Source: Bradyrhizobium elkanii USDA 76
GTDB taxonomy: Bacteria; Pseudomonadota; Alphaproteobacteria; Rhizobiales; Xanthobacteraceae
Reading direction: 5' to 3'
DNA length: 64,000 nucleotides
Assembly: GCF_023278185.1 (NCBI RefSeq)
Contig: NZ_CP066356.1
Span: forward strand, 6,316,001-6,380,000
The notes under the pieces are model-generated. The model was not told where the DNA came from. It did no database searches and saw only the letters and a list, made by a program, of their open reading frames with translations. Shown here one piece after another: positions 25,807 through 35,496 of the stretch; position 1 is the stretch's first letter; the number at the start of each line of letters is the position of its first letter. The position numbers were made by a program, and so were the translations under genes.

Positions 25807-26196
25807 CGTATTCCTTCATTTCCGACAGCAGAAAATCTGTTCCCGAAAAGCGCTTCGGCACGGCCGGGACGGATTTTGGGGATTGCAGACGCCACGTATC
25901 GCGGCAACGGATTGACGACAAGCACCGTTAAATGCGGCTAAATTTGCGGCGCTGTAAACCCCTACATAAGCCATTGATTCGCAATGACGATTCGTGCCAT
26001 CACTTTGTCGCGCTCGGCTATTGCGGACAGCAGTTGCGCAAAGCTAGATGCCGTCACGAAGCCGACGGTTTCTGATTCTGTTCGATGACAATATCGGCGC
26101 CGCGCGCCGTTTCTGTCGTTTGAACCTAACATTCTTCGGTGACACTAAACCTTCGATGCGGCGAGACGTTTTCTTGCGTAGGAAGCGTTGATTTTG
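25807..26196. other. Divergent intergenic region (390 bases)
   Basis: This lies between the Cys-rich gene and the 172-residue periplasmic protein gene. It is slightly richer in A+T than its surroundings and must hold both promoters. I find no gene, palindrome or consensus site that I would defend. Confidence 0.4.
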
Positions 26197-26715
26197 ATGG
26201 GAAAATTCACAATGAAACTGTTTGGTTCCAGCCTTTATGGTCAGGCTCTCAGGGCTGTGGGCGTCGGCGCCGCACTGATGCTCTCTGCCTCTGCCGTCCA
26301 CGCCCAGGCCAGCGGGCCGTTTGCCGGTTTTGCCGGCTCGTGGACCGGAACGGGCACGGTGGCGCTGTCCAACGGCACGACTGAACGGATTCGTTGCAAG
26401 GCGGATTACAAGGTCGCGCCATCGGGCATGAGCCTTAAACAGTCCCTGCATTGCGCCAGCGACAGCTACAAGTTCGACCTCTCCAGCGACGTCACCAGCC
26501 AGGGCGACCGGATCTCCGGCAACTGGAGCGAGGCGAGCCGCAACATCTTCGGCAATCTGCAGGGCACCGCGGGCGGCGGGCGGATCGACGTGTTCGTCGA
26601 GGCGTCCGGCTTTGCCGCGAACCTGAACCTGCAGACCAACGGCTCCAAGCAGGTCGTACAGATCGACTCCAAGGGCGAGATTCGCGGCGTCTCGATCACG
26701 ATGACGAAGAGCTGA
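26197..26715 (+). CDS. Hypothetical periplasmic protein
   Basis: The 172-residue protein has a Sec signal peptide (about residues 1-34, ending SAVHAQA) and a beta-rich mature domain with GSWTGTGTVALSNGTTERIRCKADY and SGNWSEASRNIFGNLQGTA. Regular alternation of polar and non-polar residues suggests a lipocalin-like or beta-barrel-like fold, but this is inference. I chose the ATG at 26197; an ATG at 26212 (MKLFGSS) is possible. It is followed by a strong terminator and is transcribed alone. Confidence 0.7.
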   Translation: MGKFTMKLFGSSLYGQALRAVGVGAALMLSASAVHAQASGPFAGFAGSWTGTGTVALSNGTTERIRCKADYKVAPSGMSLKQSLHCASDSYKFDLSSDVTSQGDRISGNWSEASRNIFGNLQGTAGGGRIDVFVEASGFAANLNLQTNGSKQVVQIDSKGEIRGVSITMTKS

Positions 26716-26748
26716 CGCTCCCGGCCGATTGCGCCCACAAGACACAAC

Positions 26749-26784
26749 GGCCCGGTTCCGAACGCTTCGGAACCGGGCCTTTTT
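26749..26784 (+). terminator. Rho-independent terminator
   Basis: A perfect 14-bp GC-rich stem (GGCCCGGTTCCGAA / TTCGGAACCGGGCC) with a three-base loop is followed by TTTTT, 33 bases after the stop of the periplasmic protein gene. It also faces the end of the MMPL gene on the other strand. Confidence 0.9.
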
Positions 26785-26810
26785 GCTGCGGCTCTTTGAT
26801 TGCTCGTCGA

Positions 26811-29195
26811 TCAGGCCTTTTCGATCGGCGCAGGCTGGCCGCCCCTGCCGCGGAGCTTTTGCGACAGATTGATCAGGAACATCGAGGTCGGCCGCAGGAT
26901 GAAGAGGTCCGCGACCAAGGCTGCGACCATCGAGAATGCGCTGAGCCAGCCGAACAGGCGCAGCGACGGCAGGTCTGAGAACACGGTGACGACGAGGCCG
27001 CAGGCCAGCACCACCGTGGTCAGGATCAGCGCAGGACCGACCAGGACGGTGGCGCGCTCCACCGCAAGTTCCGGCGTGACACCCGGCTTGGTCTCGAGCC
27101 GCAGGCGATTGAGGAAGTGGATGGTGGCGCTGAGGCCGAGGCCGAATGACACCGTCAAAGCCACAACGCTGGCGAATTGCAGCCCCTCCCCGAGCAGCCA
27201 CAGCACGGTGCCCGACAGCACCACCGGGAAGATGCCCGGCAGGATGCAAGAGAACATCACCACGATCGAGCGGAACGCGAGCCCGATGAAGATCGCGACC
27301 AGCAGGAATTCGATGGTGAGGCCGTGGTTGAGCTTCTCGATCATGCTGGCGCTGTTGCGTGCGGCAATCACCGACAGACCCGTGACCGCGATCTCGTAGC
27401 CGGGATGCTCGGCGCGCACCTTGTCTAGCGAATGATCGAGTTTGTTCACCACCGGAAGCAACTGGCTCGAGTCCACATCCGGGACGCGGCCCGACACCAC
27501 GACAGCATCCTGATTCTTGTCGATGAACCGGCGCACCAGGTGTTCAGGGATCAGGTCGACATATTCCTTCAGCGTCGCGACATCATTGCTGCCGGCCTTT
27601 TCGGCGAGCCAGCGCCGCAAGGTCTCCAGCGACCAGACGTTGCCGACGCCGGCAGAGTCCTCGACCATCGCATGGACATCGGCAATCGTCTTCAAGGTCT
27701 CCGGCGAGTATAGCGATTGTCCCTTGGGGAATTCGATCAGCACATCGACCGGATTGGCGCCGGTCAGCTTGGCGTCGAGCCGGCTCGACGCCGCCACCGC
27801 CTGCCGCTTGTCCGGCACCTGATCGGCGAGCCGGTAGCGCGGCTCGAGATTGGCGTAGATGATGCCGAGGCCGCCGACCACGATCAGCGCCAGCAGGCTG
27901 AACAGCCCGGGACGGCCGACCATGCGCACCGCGATCCAATAGCAGAAATTGCGCAGCGCCTGCACGCCGGCATCCGCGCTCTGGAACTTGACCGCAAAGA
28001 TCTTCTCGTTGCGCACGAACAGGACGCCGAACACCGGCACCAGCGACAGCACCGCGATCAGTGCGATGATGGTCGCCGCAAGCCCGGCCTCGCCGAACTT
28101 GCGGATCAGGTCGGAATCCGAAAACTGCAGCGCGATGAAGGAAATTCCGGCCGTGCCGTGCGTCAGCACGCAGGCCGGTCCGACTACCAGCACCGCATTC
28201 TTGAACGCGGTGAACTTGTCCTGCCCCGCGATCAGCCGGTCGCGCGCCGCGAATGTCAGCTGCATCGAGTCGGAGAAGCTGATCACCATGATGAGCGGCG
28301 TCATCACGTTGAGGAACATGTTGAGATTGAAATTGGCCCAGCCGAGGCCGCCGAGCGCGAGCAGGATCGCGATCATCGGCGGGAACGCCGCCGCCACCAT
28401 GAAGGATATCTTGCGGAAGAAGATGATGGCGATGATGCAGCCGGCGAGGATGCCGAGGATGTTGTAGGTCAGGCCGTCGCGCTCGACCGCGTTGCGGATC
28501 TCGAGCTGCATGACCGGCACGCCGGACAGCTGGGCATTGAGCCCGCTGCCGCCGAGATCGTCGGCCATGATCTTCCTGATGTCGCCGACCACCTTGCTGA
28601 GCTTGTTGCTGCCGACCACTTCGGGCTCGAGCGACAGCACGATCAGCGCGAGCGTGCCGTCCTCCGACAGCAGCTTGCCGCGGATGATCTCGTTGCTTTT
28701 GACGGTCTCGACGAACTTGTCGTAGGCCGCACCCTCGGGAAGTTCATTCGGGAACAGCGCCGCCGGCAGCTTGCCGGGCTCCGGCGCCTGGCGCGCGGAG
28801 AACAGCGACACCAGGCCGCGCACGCCCTCGACGAGCTGCAGGTCGGTGACCATGTCGCGCAGCTTTTCGAGATTGTCGCGGGCGAGCAGCGTCTTGCCTT
28901 CGACCACGACGAGGACGTCGAACTCGGTCGCCGGGAAGCGCTTGGTCACCGCCTCATATTGCTTGTAGTCCTTGGAGTCGGAGCGGAACAGCTGCGACAG
29001 CGAGTCGTCGATCTTGATCCGGTGCACGCCGAACACCGCGCCGATCAGCAACAGAACGAGGACGACGCAGGACAGGATCGGCGCCCGCATCGGGATCAGG
29101 CCGAGACGCTCGATCCCGAACGCGATGCTGAGGCCCGACCGCGGCTCTTCGATCTTCTCGACGTGGACCTGACTTTCGGAATTCTTTTCGAGCAT
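26811..29195 (-). CDS. MMPL/RND-family transporter (second one of the locus)
   Basis: The 794-residue protein has the duplicated MMPL architecture: one N-terminal helix (about 35-60), a periplasmic domain, six helices (about 235-400), a second periplasmic domain and six final helices (about 600-780). It resembles predicted RND-superfamily lipid exporters and is clearly different from HpnN (shorter loops, no matching N-terminus). Its place between the hpnC operon and eutC-hpnP suggests a role in hopanoid or other lipid export, but no direct evidence is visible. A general lipid or drug exporter is the alternative. Confidence 0.8.
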   Translation of the reverse strand: MLEKNSESQVHVEKIEEPRSGLSIAFGIERLGLIPMRAPILSCVVLVLLLIGAVFGVHRIKIDDSLSQLFRSDSKDYKQYEAVTKRFPATEFDVLVVVEGKTLLARDNLEKLRDMVTDLQLVEGVRGLVSLFSARQAPEPGKLPAALFPNELPEGAAYDKFVETVKSNEIIRGKLLSEDGTLALIVLSLEPEVVGSNKLSKVVGDIRKIMADDLGGSGLNAQLSGVPVMQLEIRNAVERDGLTYNILGILAGCIIAIIFFRKISFMVAAAFPPMIAILLALGGLGWANFNLNMFLNVMTPLIMVISFSDSMQLTFAARDRLIAGQDKFTAFKNAVLVVGPACVLTHGTAGISFIALQFSDSDLIRKFGEAGLAATIIALIAVLSLVPVFGVLFVRNEKIFAVKFQSADAGVQALRNFCYWIAVRMVGRPGLFSLLALIVVGGLGIIYANLEPRYRLADQVPDKRQAVAASSRLDAKLTGANPVDVLIEFPKGQSLYSPETLKTIADVHAMVEDSAGVGNVWSLETLRRWLAEKAGSNDVATLKEYVDLIPEHLVRRFIDKNQDAVVVSGRVPDVDSSQLLPVVNKLDHSLDKVRAEHPGYEIAVTGLSVIAARNSASMIEKLNHGLTIEFLLVAIFIGLAFRSIVVMFSCILPGIFPVVLSGTVLWLLGEGLQFASVVALTVSFGLGLSATIHFLNRLRLETKPGVTPELAVERATVLVGPALILTTVVLACGLVVTVFSDLPSLRLFGWLSAFSMVAALVADLFILRPTSMFLINLSQKLRGRGGQPAPIEKA

Positions 29196-29392
29196 GCCCT
29201 GTCCAGTTCTGAAAACGGCTCAATCTGTCTAGCTTGGGTCTAGGGGCGCGAATGAGGCGGGTGAGCGCAACTGATCGGCGCTAGTCCTTGAAAACACGCG
29301 AATATTGACCGGCGCCGGTTTTACCTGCCCACCCCGTTGCTCGCAAGCGCGAGGGGCGAGGGAAATCGACGGGGAACCGCCGATATCAGCCA

Positions 29393-30187
29393 TTAAGTAT
29401 CTGATTTGTCACACCCTGGTAGCGCATTCTTCGACGATCCACCGCCGCTTTCATCTTTCAACGCGACCCCTGTGATCTGGCGTGCCAAGCCCACGCGCAC
29501 AAGCCACGAAATCCTGAATGCGGCTTCCGCATAGCTCAGTCCGGCGTGGTGGATGTTGGAGATGCAGTTGCGGTCGGCGTCGGTGAGGCCGATTCGCGGC
29601 GCGAAGGTGAGATAGGCGCCCAGGCTGTCGGGTGCGGACAGCCCGGGCCGTTCGCCGATCAGCATCACCAGCATGCGCGCGCCGATGATGGCGCCGATCT
29701 CGTCCCCGAGCGCGACCCGCGCGCCGGACGCTGCGATCACCGCGCCGGCGTCGATGTTGTCGGCCGCAAGGCGCGGCACGAGATGCCGGATCAATTCGAC
29801 GGCATGCACATTGACCGCCGTCGGCGACAGACCGTCACCGATCACGATGGCGCAGGGACATGCGGCGATGCCGCTGCTCTCGACCGAGCGCCGCGAATCG
29901 GAATCCAGCATGCGCCCGAGATCGGGCCGCCGCAGATAGTCGCGCCGGCTGTGCGCCTGGCTCGACACCTCAAGCGGGGTGATGCCGAGGCCGGCAAGAC
30001 CGGCCGCAATCCCGCTGACGTCAAAGGCGGCGTGGACGGCGTCGCGGGCGCGGGCATGGTCGAGCGTGAACGACAGCAGCGCATCGGTCGGCAGGCTGGC
30101 CCCGGACCGGCCGAGACCGACGCGCGCCGGTGTGAGCTCGCGCAGATCGGCAAGCGAGGGGGACAAGGGCGCCGGCGGTGTCGTCAT
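29393..30187 (-). CDS. eutC: Ethanolamine ammonia-lyase small subunit EutC
   Basis: The 264-residue protein matches EutC throughout: the start [41 protein letters not shown] (about residue 120) and [19 protein letters not shown]. With EutB it forms the adenosylcobalamin-dependent enzyme that splits ethanolamine into acetaldehyde and ammonia. The start at 30187 follows the hpnP stop after four bases, so it is cotranscribed with hpnP. EutB lies on the other side of hpnP. No eut microcompartment genes are nearby. Confidence 0.93.
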   Translation of the reverse strand: MTTPPAPLSPSLADLRELTPARVGLGRSGASLPTDALLSFTLDHARARDAVHAAFDVSGIAAGLAGLGITPLEVSSQAHSRRDYLRRPDLGRMLDSDSRRSVESSGIAACPCAIVIGDGLSPTAVNVHAVELIRHLVPRLAADNIDAGAVIAASGARVALGDEIGAIIGARMLVMLIGERPGLSAPDSLGAYLTFAPRIGLTDADRNCISNIHHAGLSYAEAAFRISWLVRVGLARQITGVALKDESGGGSSKNALPGCDKSDT

Positions 30188-30191
30188 GCTG

Positions 30192-31778
30192 TTATTCGGC
30201 GGGGACGGAAGCCTCGCGCAGCCGGATCGAGTAGTTCGAGGCGTTCTGCCGGCCGCTGGAGGCTGCACGCGCAAAGGTGATCAAATGATGCGCAACCAGC
30301 GTCGCCGAGATCAACCCCTCGATGTCGCCGCGCTTGAGCCGGCCGAGCGCAAACCTCCAGAACACGCGCTTGTAGTCGCCGAGCACGCCGACCTTCCAGA
30401 AGATGTTGCGGAGCATGATCAGGCCGCGCCGGATGTTGGCCCAGCTCTTCATTTCCGGGCTGACCGGCACCTTGATGCGATTGGCATAGGTGTAGTTGCA
30501 TTGATGCAAATAGCGCGCGAACAGCTTATTCGGCTCGTAGGCAACTTCCATGCATTTGCGCCAGGAGCTGACCACGTCCTCATAGGGCAGCAGGAACTCG
30601 ACATTGGAGTCGCGGCCCTCGTCATCGATCAGACGCCCGGCTTTTTCGAGCCGATCCCACAATGGCGTCTTCGGCAGCGCCTGCAGCAGGTTGATGGTGA
30701 GCAGCGGAATCCGCGACTCCTCGACGAAGGAGAGCAACGCGTCGCCGGTCTGGGGCTTGTCGGTATCGAGCCCCATGATGATGCCGGAGACGACCTCCAT
30801 GCCGAACGAATTGATGGTACGCACGCCCTCGAGGATCGGAACCATCATGTTCTGATCCTTGTGCATGGCCTTTAGCGCGTCGGGATCGGGCGTCTCGATG
30901 CCGACGAAGATGGTCACGAAGAAGGCTTCGCGCATCTTCTCCAGGATCTCGGGGCGCTTGGCGATGTTGAGCGTCGCCTCGCAAGCGAGGCGCGTGACAT
31001 ATCCGGTGCGCTTCTGCCACTCGATCAGGTGCGGCAGCAGTTCGCTCGCCGCCTTGCGGTTGCCGATGAAATTGTCGTCGACGAAATAGACGGTGTCGGT
31101 GGCACCGCACGCGCGCAGCTTGTCGAGCTCGGCGATGATCTGCTGCGGCGACTTCAGGCGCGGATTGCGGCCGTAGAGCCCGGGGATGTCGCAGAACTCG
31201 CACTGATAGGGGCAGCCCGAGGAGAACTGGATGCTGCCGAGGAAATACTTCTTGGTTTCGGCGAGCTCATAGGCCGGCAGCGGGAAATCCGTCATCGGCA
31301 GACGGTCGATGGTTTTAAGCACCACCTGCTCGTCGGGACGGCTGGTATCATCAGCCAGACGCTTGATCAGCTCATTGGTCGCATCGCCGAGCTCGCCGAC
31401 GTGGAGGTAGTCGAATGAGGGATAGTAGTCCGGGCAAGCACTGACCGACGGGCCGCCGATCGCGACCACAAGGTCATGGTCATGCGCGCGACGGCAGATG
31501 TCGTTCATCTGCTGGCGCTGGATGTGCATACCGCTGACGAACACGGCATCCGCCCACTCGAAATCCTCCGCCGTCGCCGGACGCAGGTTCTCGTCGATGA
31601 AACGCACCGGCCAGTTCTCGGGAAGGTATGCGGCGATCAGCAGCAGGCCCTGCGGCGGCATGAACGCCTTGACGCCGTCAGTGAGGGGGTAGGCGTGCTC
31701 GAAGGTCCCAAAGGACGACGTATAGCGCGGAAAGACGCAGAGGATACGCCGAATTGTCTTTATGCCCTCAGCTCTCAT
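30192..31778 (-). CDS. hpnP: Hopanoid C-2 methylase HpnP
   Basis: The 528-residue protein has an N-terminal cobalamin-binding domain (residues about 10-140) and a radical SAM domain with CxxxCxxC at Cys189, Cys193 and Cys196 ([15 protein letters not shown]). The C-terminus [17 protein letters not shown] is the characteristic HpnP ending. HpnP methylates hopanoids at C-2, giving 2-methylhopanoids. In Rhodopseudomonas palustris its gene is controlled by EcfG; no EcfG consensus is visible directly upstream here. It lies between eutB (129-base gap) and eutC (four-base gap) in one direction, all three proteins using cobalamin directly or as complex partners. I chose the ATG at 31778. Confidence 0.92.
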   Translation of the reverse strand: MRAEGIKTIRRILCVFPRYTSSFGTFEHAYPLTDGVKAFMPPQGLLLIAAYLPENWPVRFIDENLRPATAEDFEWADAVFVSGMHIQRQQMNDICRRAHDHDLVVAIGGPSVSACPDYYPSFDYLHVGELGDATNELIKRLADDTSRPDEQVVLKTIDRLPMTDFPLPAYELAETKKYFLGSIQFSSGCPYQCEFCDIPGLYGRNPRLKSPQQIIAELDKLRACGATDTVYFVDDNFIGNRKAASELLPHLIEWQKRTGYVTRLACEATLNIAKRPEILEKMREAFFVTIFVGIETPDPDALKAMHKDQNMMVPILEGVRTINSFGMEVVSGIIMGLDTDKPQTGDALLSFVEESRIPLLTINLLQALPKTPLWDRLEKAGRLIDDEGRDSNVEFLLPYEDVVSSWRKCMEVAYEPNKLFARYLHQCNYTYANRIKVPVSPEMKSWANIRRGLIMLRNIFWKVGVLGDYKRVFWRFALGRLKRGDIEGLISATLVAHHLITFARAASSGRQNASNYSIRLREASVPAE

Positions 31779-31907
31779 CAATCGACCCCGAAGCACCCGC
31801 AAATCTAACCATGGCGTGGAACGCTGGGCCAGAAATTCTTCAACATTGTGGCACTTACTAACGTCACATCGGCGAGATAGTTGCTCTGCAGAATTTCGCT
31901 ATCCCCC

Positions 31908-33290
31908 TCAGGTCAGCAGCGTGGCAGCGAGATCGGGCAGCCGCCCCGCGTCGGCAAGGAGGCGAAAGTCTTGCCCGGCAAGGCCGACGCGCGCGAGCCA
32001 GTCGTCGAATTCGGGAGCCCGCTTCAGGCCGAACAGGTCGCGGACATAGAGCGCATCGTGAAACGATGTCGACTGATAGTTCAGCATGACGTCATCCGCG
32101 CCCGGCACGCCCATGATGAAGTTCACGCCGGCGGCCGCAAGCAGTGTCAGGAGATTGTCCATATCGTCCTGATCGGCTTCCGCATGGTTGGTGTAGCAGA
32201 CGTCGATCCCGAGCGGCAGGCCGAGCAGCTTGCCGCAGAAGTGGTCCTCGAGCCCGGCGCGGATGATTTCCTTGCCGTCATAGAGGTACTCAGGACCGAT
32301 GAAGCCGACCACGCTGTTGACGAGCAGTGGATCGAACGCGCGTGCCACCGCATAGGCCCGCGCCTCGCACGTCTGCTGGTCAACCTGGTGATGGGCATTG
32401 GCCGACAGCGCCGAGCCCTGCCCGGTCTCGAAATACATCACATTGTCACCGACCGTGCCGCGGCGCAGCGACAGCCCGGCTTCCCGGGCCTCCCGCAGCA
32501 GCGAGAGGTCGACGCCGAAACTGCGATTGGCCGCCTCGGTGCCGGCGATCGACTGGAACACGAGATCGACCGGCACCCCCTGCCCGATCAGTCCGAGCGT
32601 GGTCGTGACATGGGTCAGCACGCAGCCCTGCGTCGGAAGCTCGAGCCGCGTGATGATGTCATCCAGGAGCCGCAGCAGCGTACCGATCACGTTCGGATCG
32701 TCACTCGCCGGATTGATGCCGATGCAGGCATCGCCCGATCCGAGCAGCAGCCCGTCGAGAATCGAGGCGGTGATGCCCTTGGGATCGTCGAAAGGATGGT
32801 TCGGCTGCAGCCGCGTGCTCATTCGACCGCGCAAGCCGATGGTGTTGCGGAAGCGGGTCGTCACCTCGCATTTCTTCGCGACCAGGATCAGATCCTGGTT
32901 GCGCATCAGCTTCGACACCGCCGCAACCATCTCTGGCGTGATGCCGCGCGAGATCCTCTTGATCGCTTCCCCGCTGGCGGCATCCGACAGCAGCCAGTCG
33001 CGGAATCCGCCGACGGTGAGCGACGACACCGGCAGAAAGCCGACAACGTCGTGGCTGTCGAGGATCAGGCGGGTGACTTCGTCAGCCTCGTAGGGGATGA
33101 CAGGCTCATCGAGGAATTGCTTGAGCGGAACATTGGCCAGCGCAAGCCGGGCTGCGATCATCTCCTCCGCGCTGTCGGCCGCGATGCCGGCCAGGCGGTC
33201 GCCTGAACGCGGCGGCGAGGCCTTGGCAAGCAGGATGCGCAGATCGTCGAATGCGTAATTGGTGGCGTCGATGGTGTGACGATAGAGCAT
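31908..33290 (-). CDS. eutB: Ethanolamine ammonia-lyase large subunit EutB
   Basis: The 460-residue protein is the catalytic TIM-barrel subunit of ethanolamine ammonia-lyase. It shows the conserved FRNTIGLRGRMSTRLQPNHP, SVVGFIGPEYLYDG and NFIMGVPGADDVMLNYQSTSFHD segments, the last close to the substrate and cobalamin site. Start at the ATG at 33290 (MLYRHTIDATNYAF); no convincing Shine-Dalgarno precedes it, and I find no cobalamin riboswitch in the leader. It is the first gene of eutB-hpnP-eutC. Confidence 0.93.
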   Translation of the reverse strand: MLYRHTIDATNYAFDDLRILLAKASPPRSGDRLAGIAADSAEEMIAARLALANVPLKQFLDEPVIPYEADEVTRLILDSHDVVGFLPVSSLTVGGFRDWLLSDAASGEAIKRISRGITPEMVAAVSKLMRNQDLILVAKKCEVTTRFRNTIGLRGRMSTRLQPNHPFDDPKGITASILDGLLLGSGDACIGINPASDDPNVIGTLLRLLDDIITRLELPTQGCVLTHVTTTLGLIGQGVPVDLVFQSIAGTEAANRSFGVDLSLLREAREAGLSLRRGTVGDNVMYFETGQGSALSANAHHQVDQQTCEARAYAVARAFDPLLVNSVVGFIGPEYLYDGKEIIRAGLEDHFCGKLLGLPLGIDVCYTNHAEADQDDMDNLLTLLAAAGVNFIMGVPGADDVMLNYQSTSFHDALYVRDLFGLKRAPEFDDWLARVGLAGQDFRLLADAGRLPDLAATLLT

Positions 33291-33582
33291 GGGAGGTTCG
33301 TCGCGGGCTGGGACAGCGCAATCTAGCACCTCTTTGCGAAAGGCGTGCCATCGGCTTCGCCCCGCATGCTGGCGCCGTTGCCGGTGACGGCGGCGCATCA
33401 TCGGCTCGGCTGTAAGCCGCGAGCACCCGGCAGCCTCAAAGCGGCCCATAAGGCATTGGGATTATTTACAGATTTTAACGGCTGCGGCTGCACAAATCTC
33501 GCGCGTTAAGAAATTGTCCATGAAAATTTTGCATAAGCTTTAATCGGCCGAAGGTACTCCCCGGCCTCTTGGAGTGCCCGCA

Positions 33583-35334
33583 ATGCCCGCCCCCGTCACA
33601 TCTCCCATCTCCATGTCCCGGCCTCCAATGGCATCCCGATTCTCGCTTGCTGCCCGGCTGTACTCGACGTTTGCGCTGATTGCGGCGCTGACCGCGGCCA
33701 TCACCTTCCTGTCCGAATACAATGCGCGGCGTAATGCCGAGCTGACCAAGGCCGTCGACCTTGCAAGCCGTGCCGCACTCAATGTCGAGCGGGTCAATTC
33801 ACTGGTCTATGCCGTGGTGATGGAATCCCGCGGCATCTACATGTCGACCGATCCGGCAGCGGTGAAGAAATACGGCGACGGGCTGCTGGCGTTCAACGAA
33901 CGCATTCTCGGCGTGGTCAAGAACTGGGAAATGCTGGTGCAGGCCGACGACGCCGCCCAGTTCGCGGTGTTCAAGAAGCGCATCGAGCAGTTCATCGATT
34001 TTCGCAAAGAGCTGGTACGCCGCGGCATCGAGATCGGCGCCGCAGCCGGGCGGGAGTGGGGCGACAACGACGCCAACCGCGATGTGCGCACCGCGCTGAA
34101 CAAGGATCTCGAGGCGCTCTCCAAGGTCTATGCCGAGCGCAGCAAGAAGCTGGCGCGGGAGACCGACACCAACCGCACGATGGCGCTGGTGCTGACCGGC
34201 CTCGGCGCCGCGGCCCTGATCGTGGTGGTACTCGGCGTGCTGATCATCGCTCGCTCGGTGGCCCGGCCGCTGTCGCAGATCACCACGACGATCAAGCGCG
34301 TCGCCGAGGGCGCCGACCATGTCGAAGTACCCCATGTCGGGCGCAGCGACGAAATCGGCGCACTGGCACACGCCATCAAGGTCTTCCAGGACGCGATGGA
34401 CCGCAATCGCAGCCTCAACGCGCAGGTCGTACAGGAGTCCGAGGCTCGCGACGCGCGCGGTCGGCATATCGAGACCTTCGTCGAAGCGTTCCGTGGCACG
34501 ATCGGTGAGGTGCTCCGCGCGGTGCACGACAACGCAGCGACGATGCGTCAAACCGCGCAGACCATCGCAACCGTCGCGTCGGACGCCAGCGGCCGGGCGG
34601 TGGCGGCGGCAGGCGCCACCGAACAGGCCTCGAGCAACGTCTCCGCGGTGGCGGGCGCGGCCGAAGAACTCTCCGCCTCGGTCGAGGAGATCGGCCGCCA
34701 GGTCAAGCAGTCGTCCGGCGCCGTCGATCAGGCCGGTGCGCGCACCGACCGCTCGATCACCGAGATCGAGGGCCTTGCCGCAACCACCCAGCGCATCGAC
34801 GGGGTGCTGAGCCTGATCCAGGCGATCGCCGAGCAGACCAACCTGCTCGCCCTCAACGCCACCATCGAAGCCGCCCGCGCCGGCGATGCCGGCCGTGGCT
34901 TCGCCGTCGTCGCGCACGAGGTCAAGGCGCTGGCCGGCCAGACCGCGAAGGCAACCGCCGAGATCAGCGAGAACGTGGGCCTGATCCAGGCCTCGACCCG
35001 CAACTCGGTGGCCGCCGTGCGCGAGATCGGCCAGGCGGTGCGCGAGATCAGCAACGTCACCGCGAACATCGCGAGCGCGATCGGCCAGCAGGACGCGGCG
35101 ACGCGCGAAATCTCCGCCAACGCCCAGATGGCCGCCCAGGGCAACGAGACCCTGGTTACCAATGTCGGCTCGCTCCGCGATGATATGGACCAGACCAGCA
35201 AGGCGGCGGAATCGGTGCTCGCGGCCTCGAACGATCTGACCGCAACCGCCGAGACGCTGTCGCGCGAGGTCGAGCAGTTCTTCCGCAACCTGCGCAGCGA
35301 CGCGGCCGACGGCCTGCAGCGGACCGGAACCTGA
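33583..35334 (+). CDS. Methyl-accepting chemotaxis protein
   Basis: The 583-residue chemoreceptor has a first transmembrane helix (about residues 25-45), a periplasmic four-helix-bundle-type sensor (about 46-205), a second helix (about 206-230), a HAMP domain (about 230-285) and a long cytoplasmic signalling coiled coil. The tip consensus is visible around [29 protein letters not shown]. The sensor has no recognised ligand motif. It should signal to CheA/CheW. The ATG at 33583 has a GGAG Shine-Dalgarno. The next gene, a diguanylate cyclase, is also a signalling gene. Confidence 0.9.
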   Translation: MPAPVTSPISMSRPPMASRFSLAARLYSTFALIAALTAAITFLSEYNARRNAELTKAVDLASRAALNVERVNSLVYAVVMESRGIYMSTDPAAVKKYGDGLLAFNERILGVVKNWEMLVQADDAAQFAVFKKRIEQFIDFRKELVRRGIEIGAAAGREWGDNDANRDVRTALNKDLEALSKVYAERSKKLARETDTNRTMALVLTGLGAAALIVVVLGVLIIARSVARPLSQITTTIKRVAEGADHVEVPHVGRSDEIGALAHAIKVFQDAMDRNRSLNAQVVQESEARDARGRHIETFVEAFRGTIGEVLRAVHDNAATMRQTAQTIATVASDASGRAVAAAGATEQASSNVSAVAGAAEELSASVEEIGRQVKQSSGAVDQAGARTDRSITEIEGLAATTQRIDGVLSLIQAIAEQTNLLALNATIEAARAGDAGRGFAVVAHEVKALAGQTAKATAEISENVGLIQASTRNSVAAVREIGQAVREISNVTANIASAIGQQDAATREISANAQMAAQGNETLVTNVGSLRDDMDQTSKAAESVLAASNDLTATAETLSREVEQFFRNLRSDAADGLQRTGT

Positions 35335-35496
35335 GCGGATCGCGCGATGTTGCGAGGCCCCGCGACAGGGCTTCGGCAATCTGGATGGTTAAGACTCTCC
35401 CAACGCTCGGACGCAAATTGCGTCCGCTTCAGGTCGCATTTCTCAATTTGATGCCTCCATAGAAAGCGTCACTGCGCGGGAAAGTGGAAGAGAGCA

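Noticed and set aside
31779..31907. EcfG promoter directly upstream of hpnP
   Set aside because: A GGAAC occurs on the plus strand only, with no CGTT at 16-17 bases in the correct orientation.
33291..33480. Cobalamin riboswitch upstream of eutB-hpnP-eutC
   Set aside because: The leader has GC-rich stems, but no conserved B12-box or the other core segments of the AdoCbl riboswitch could be found by eye.
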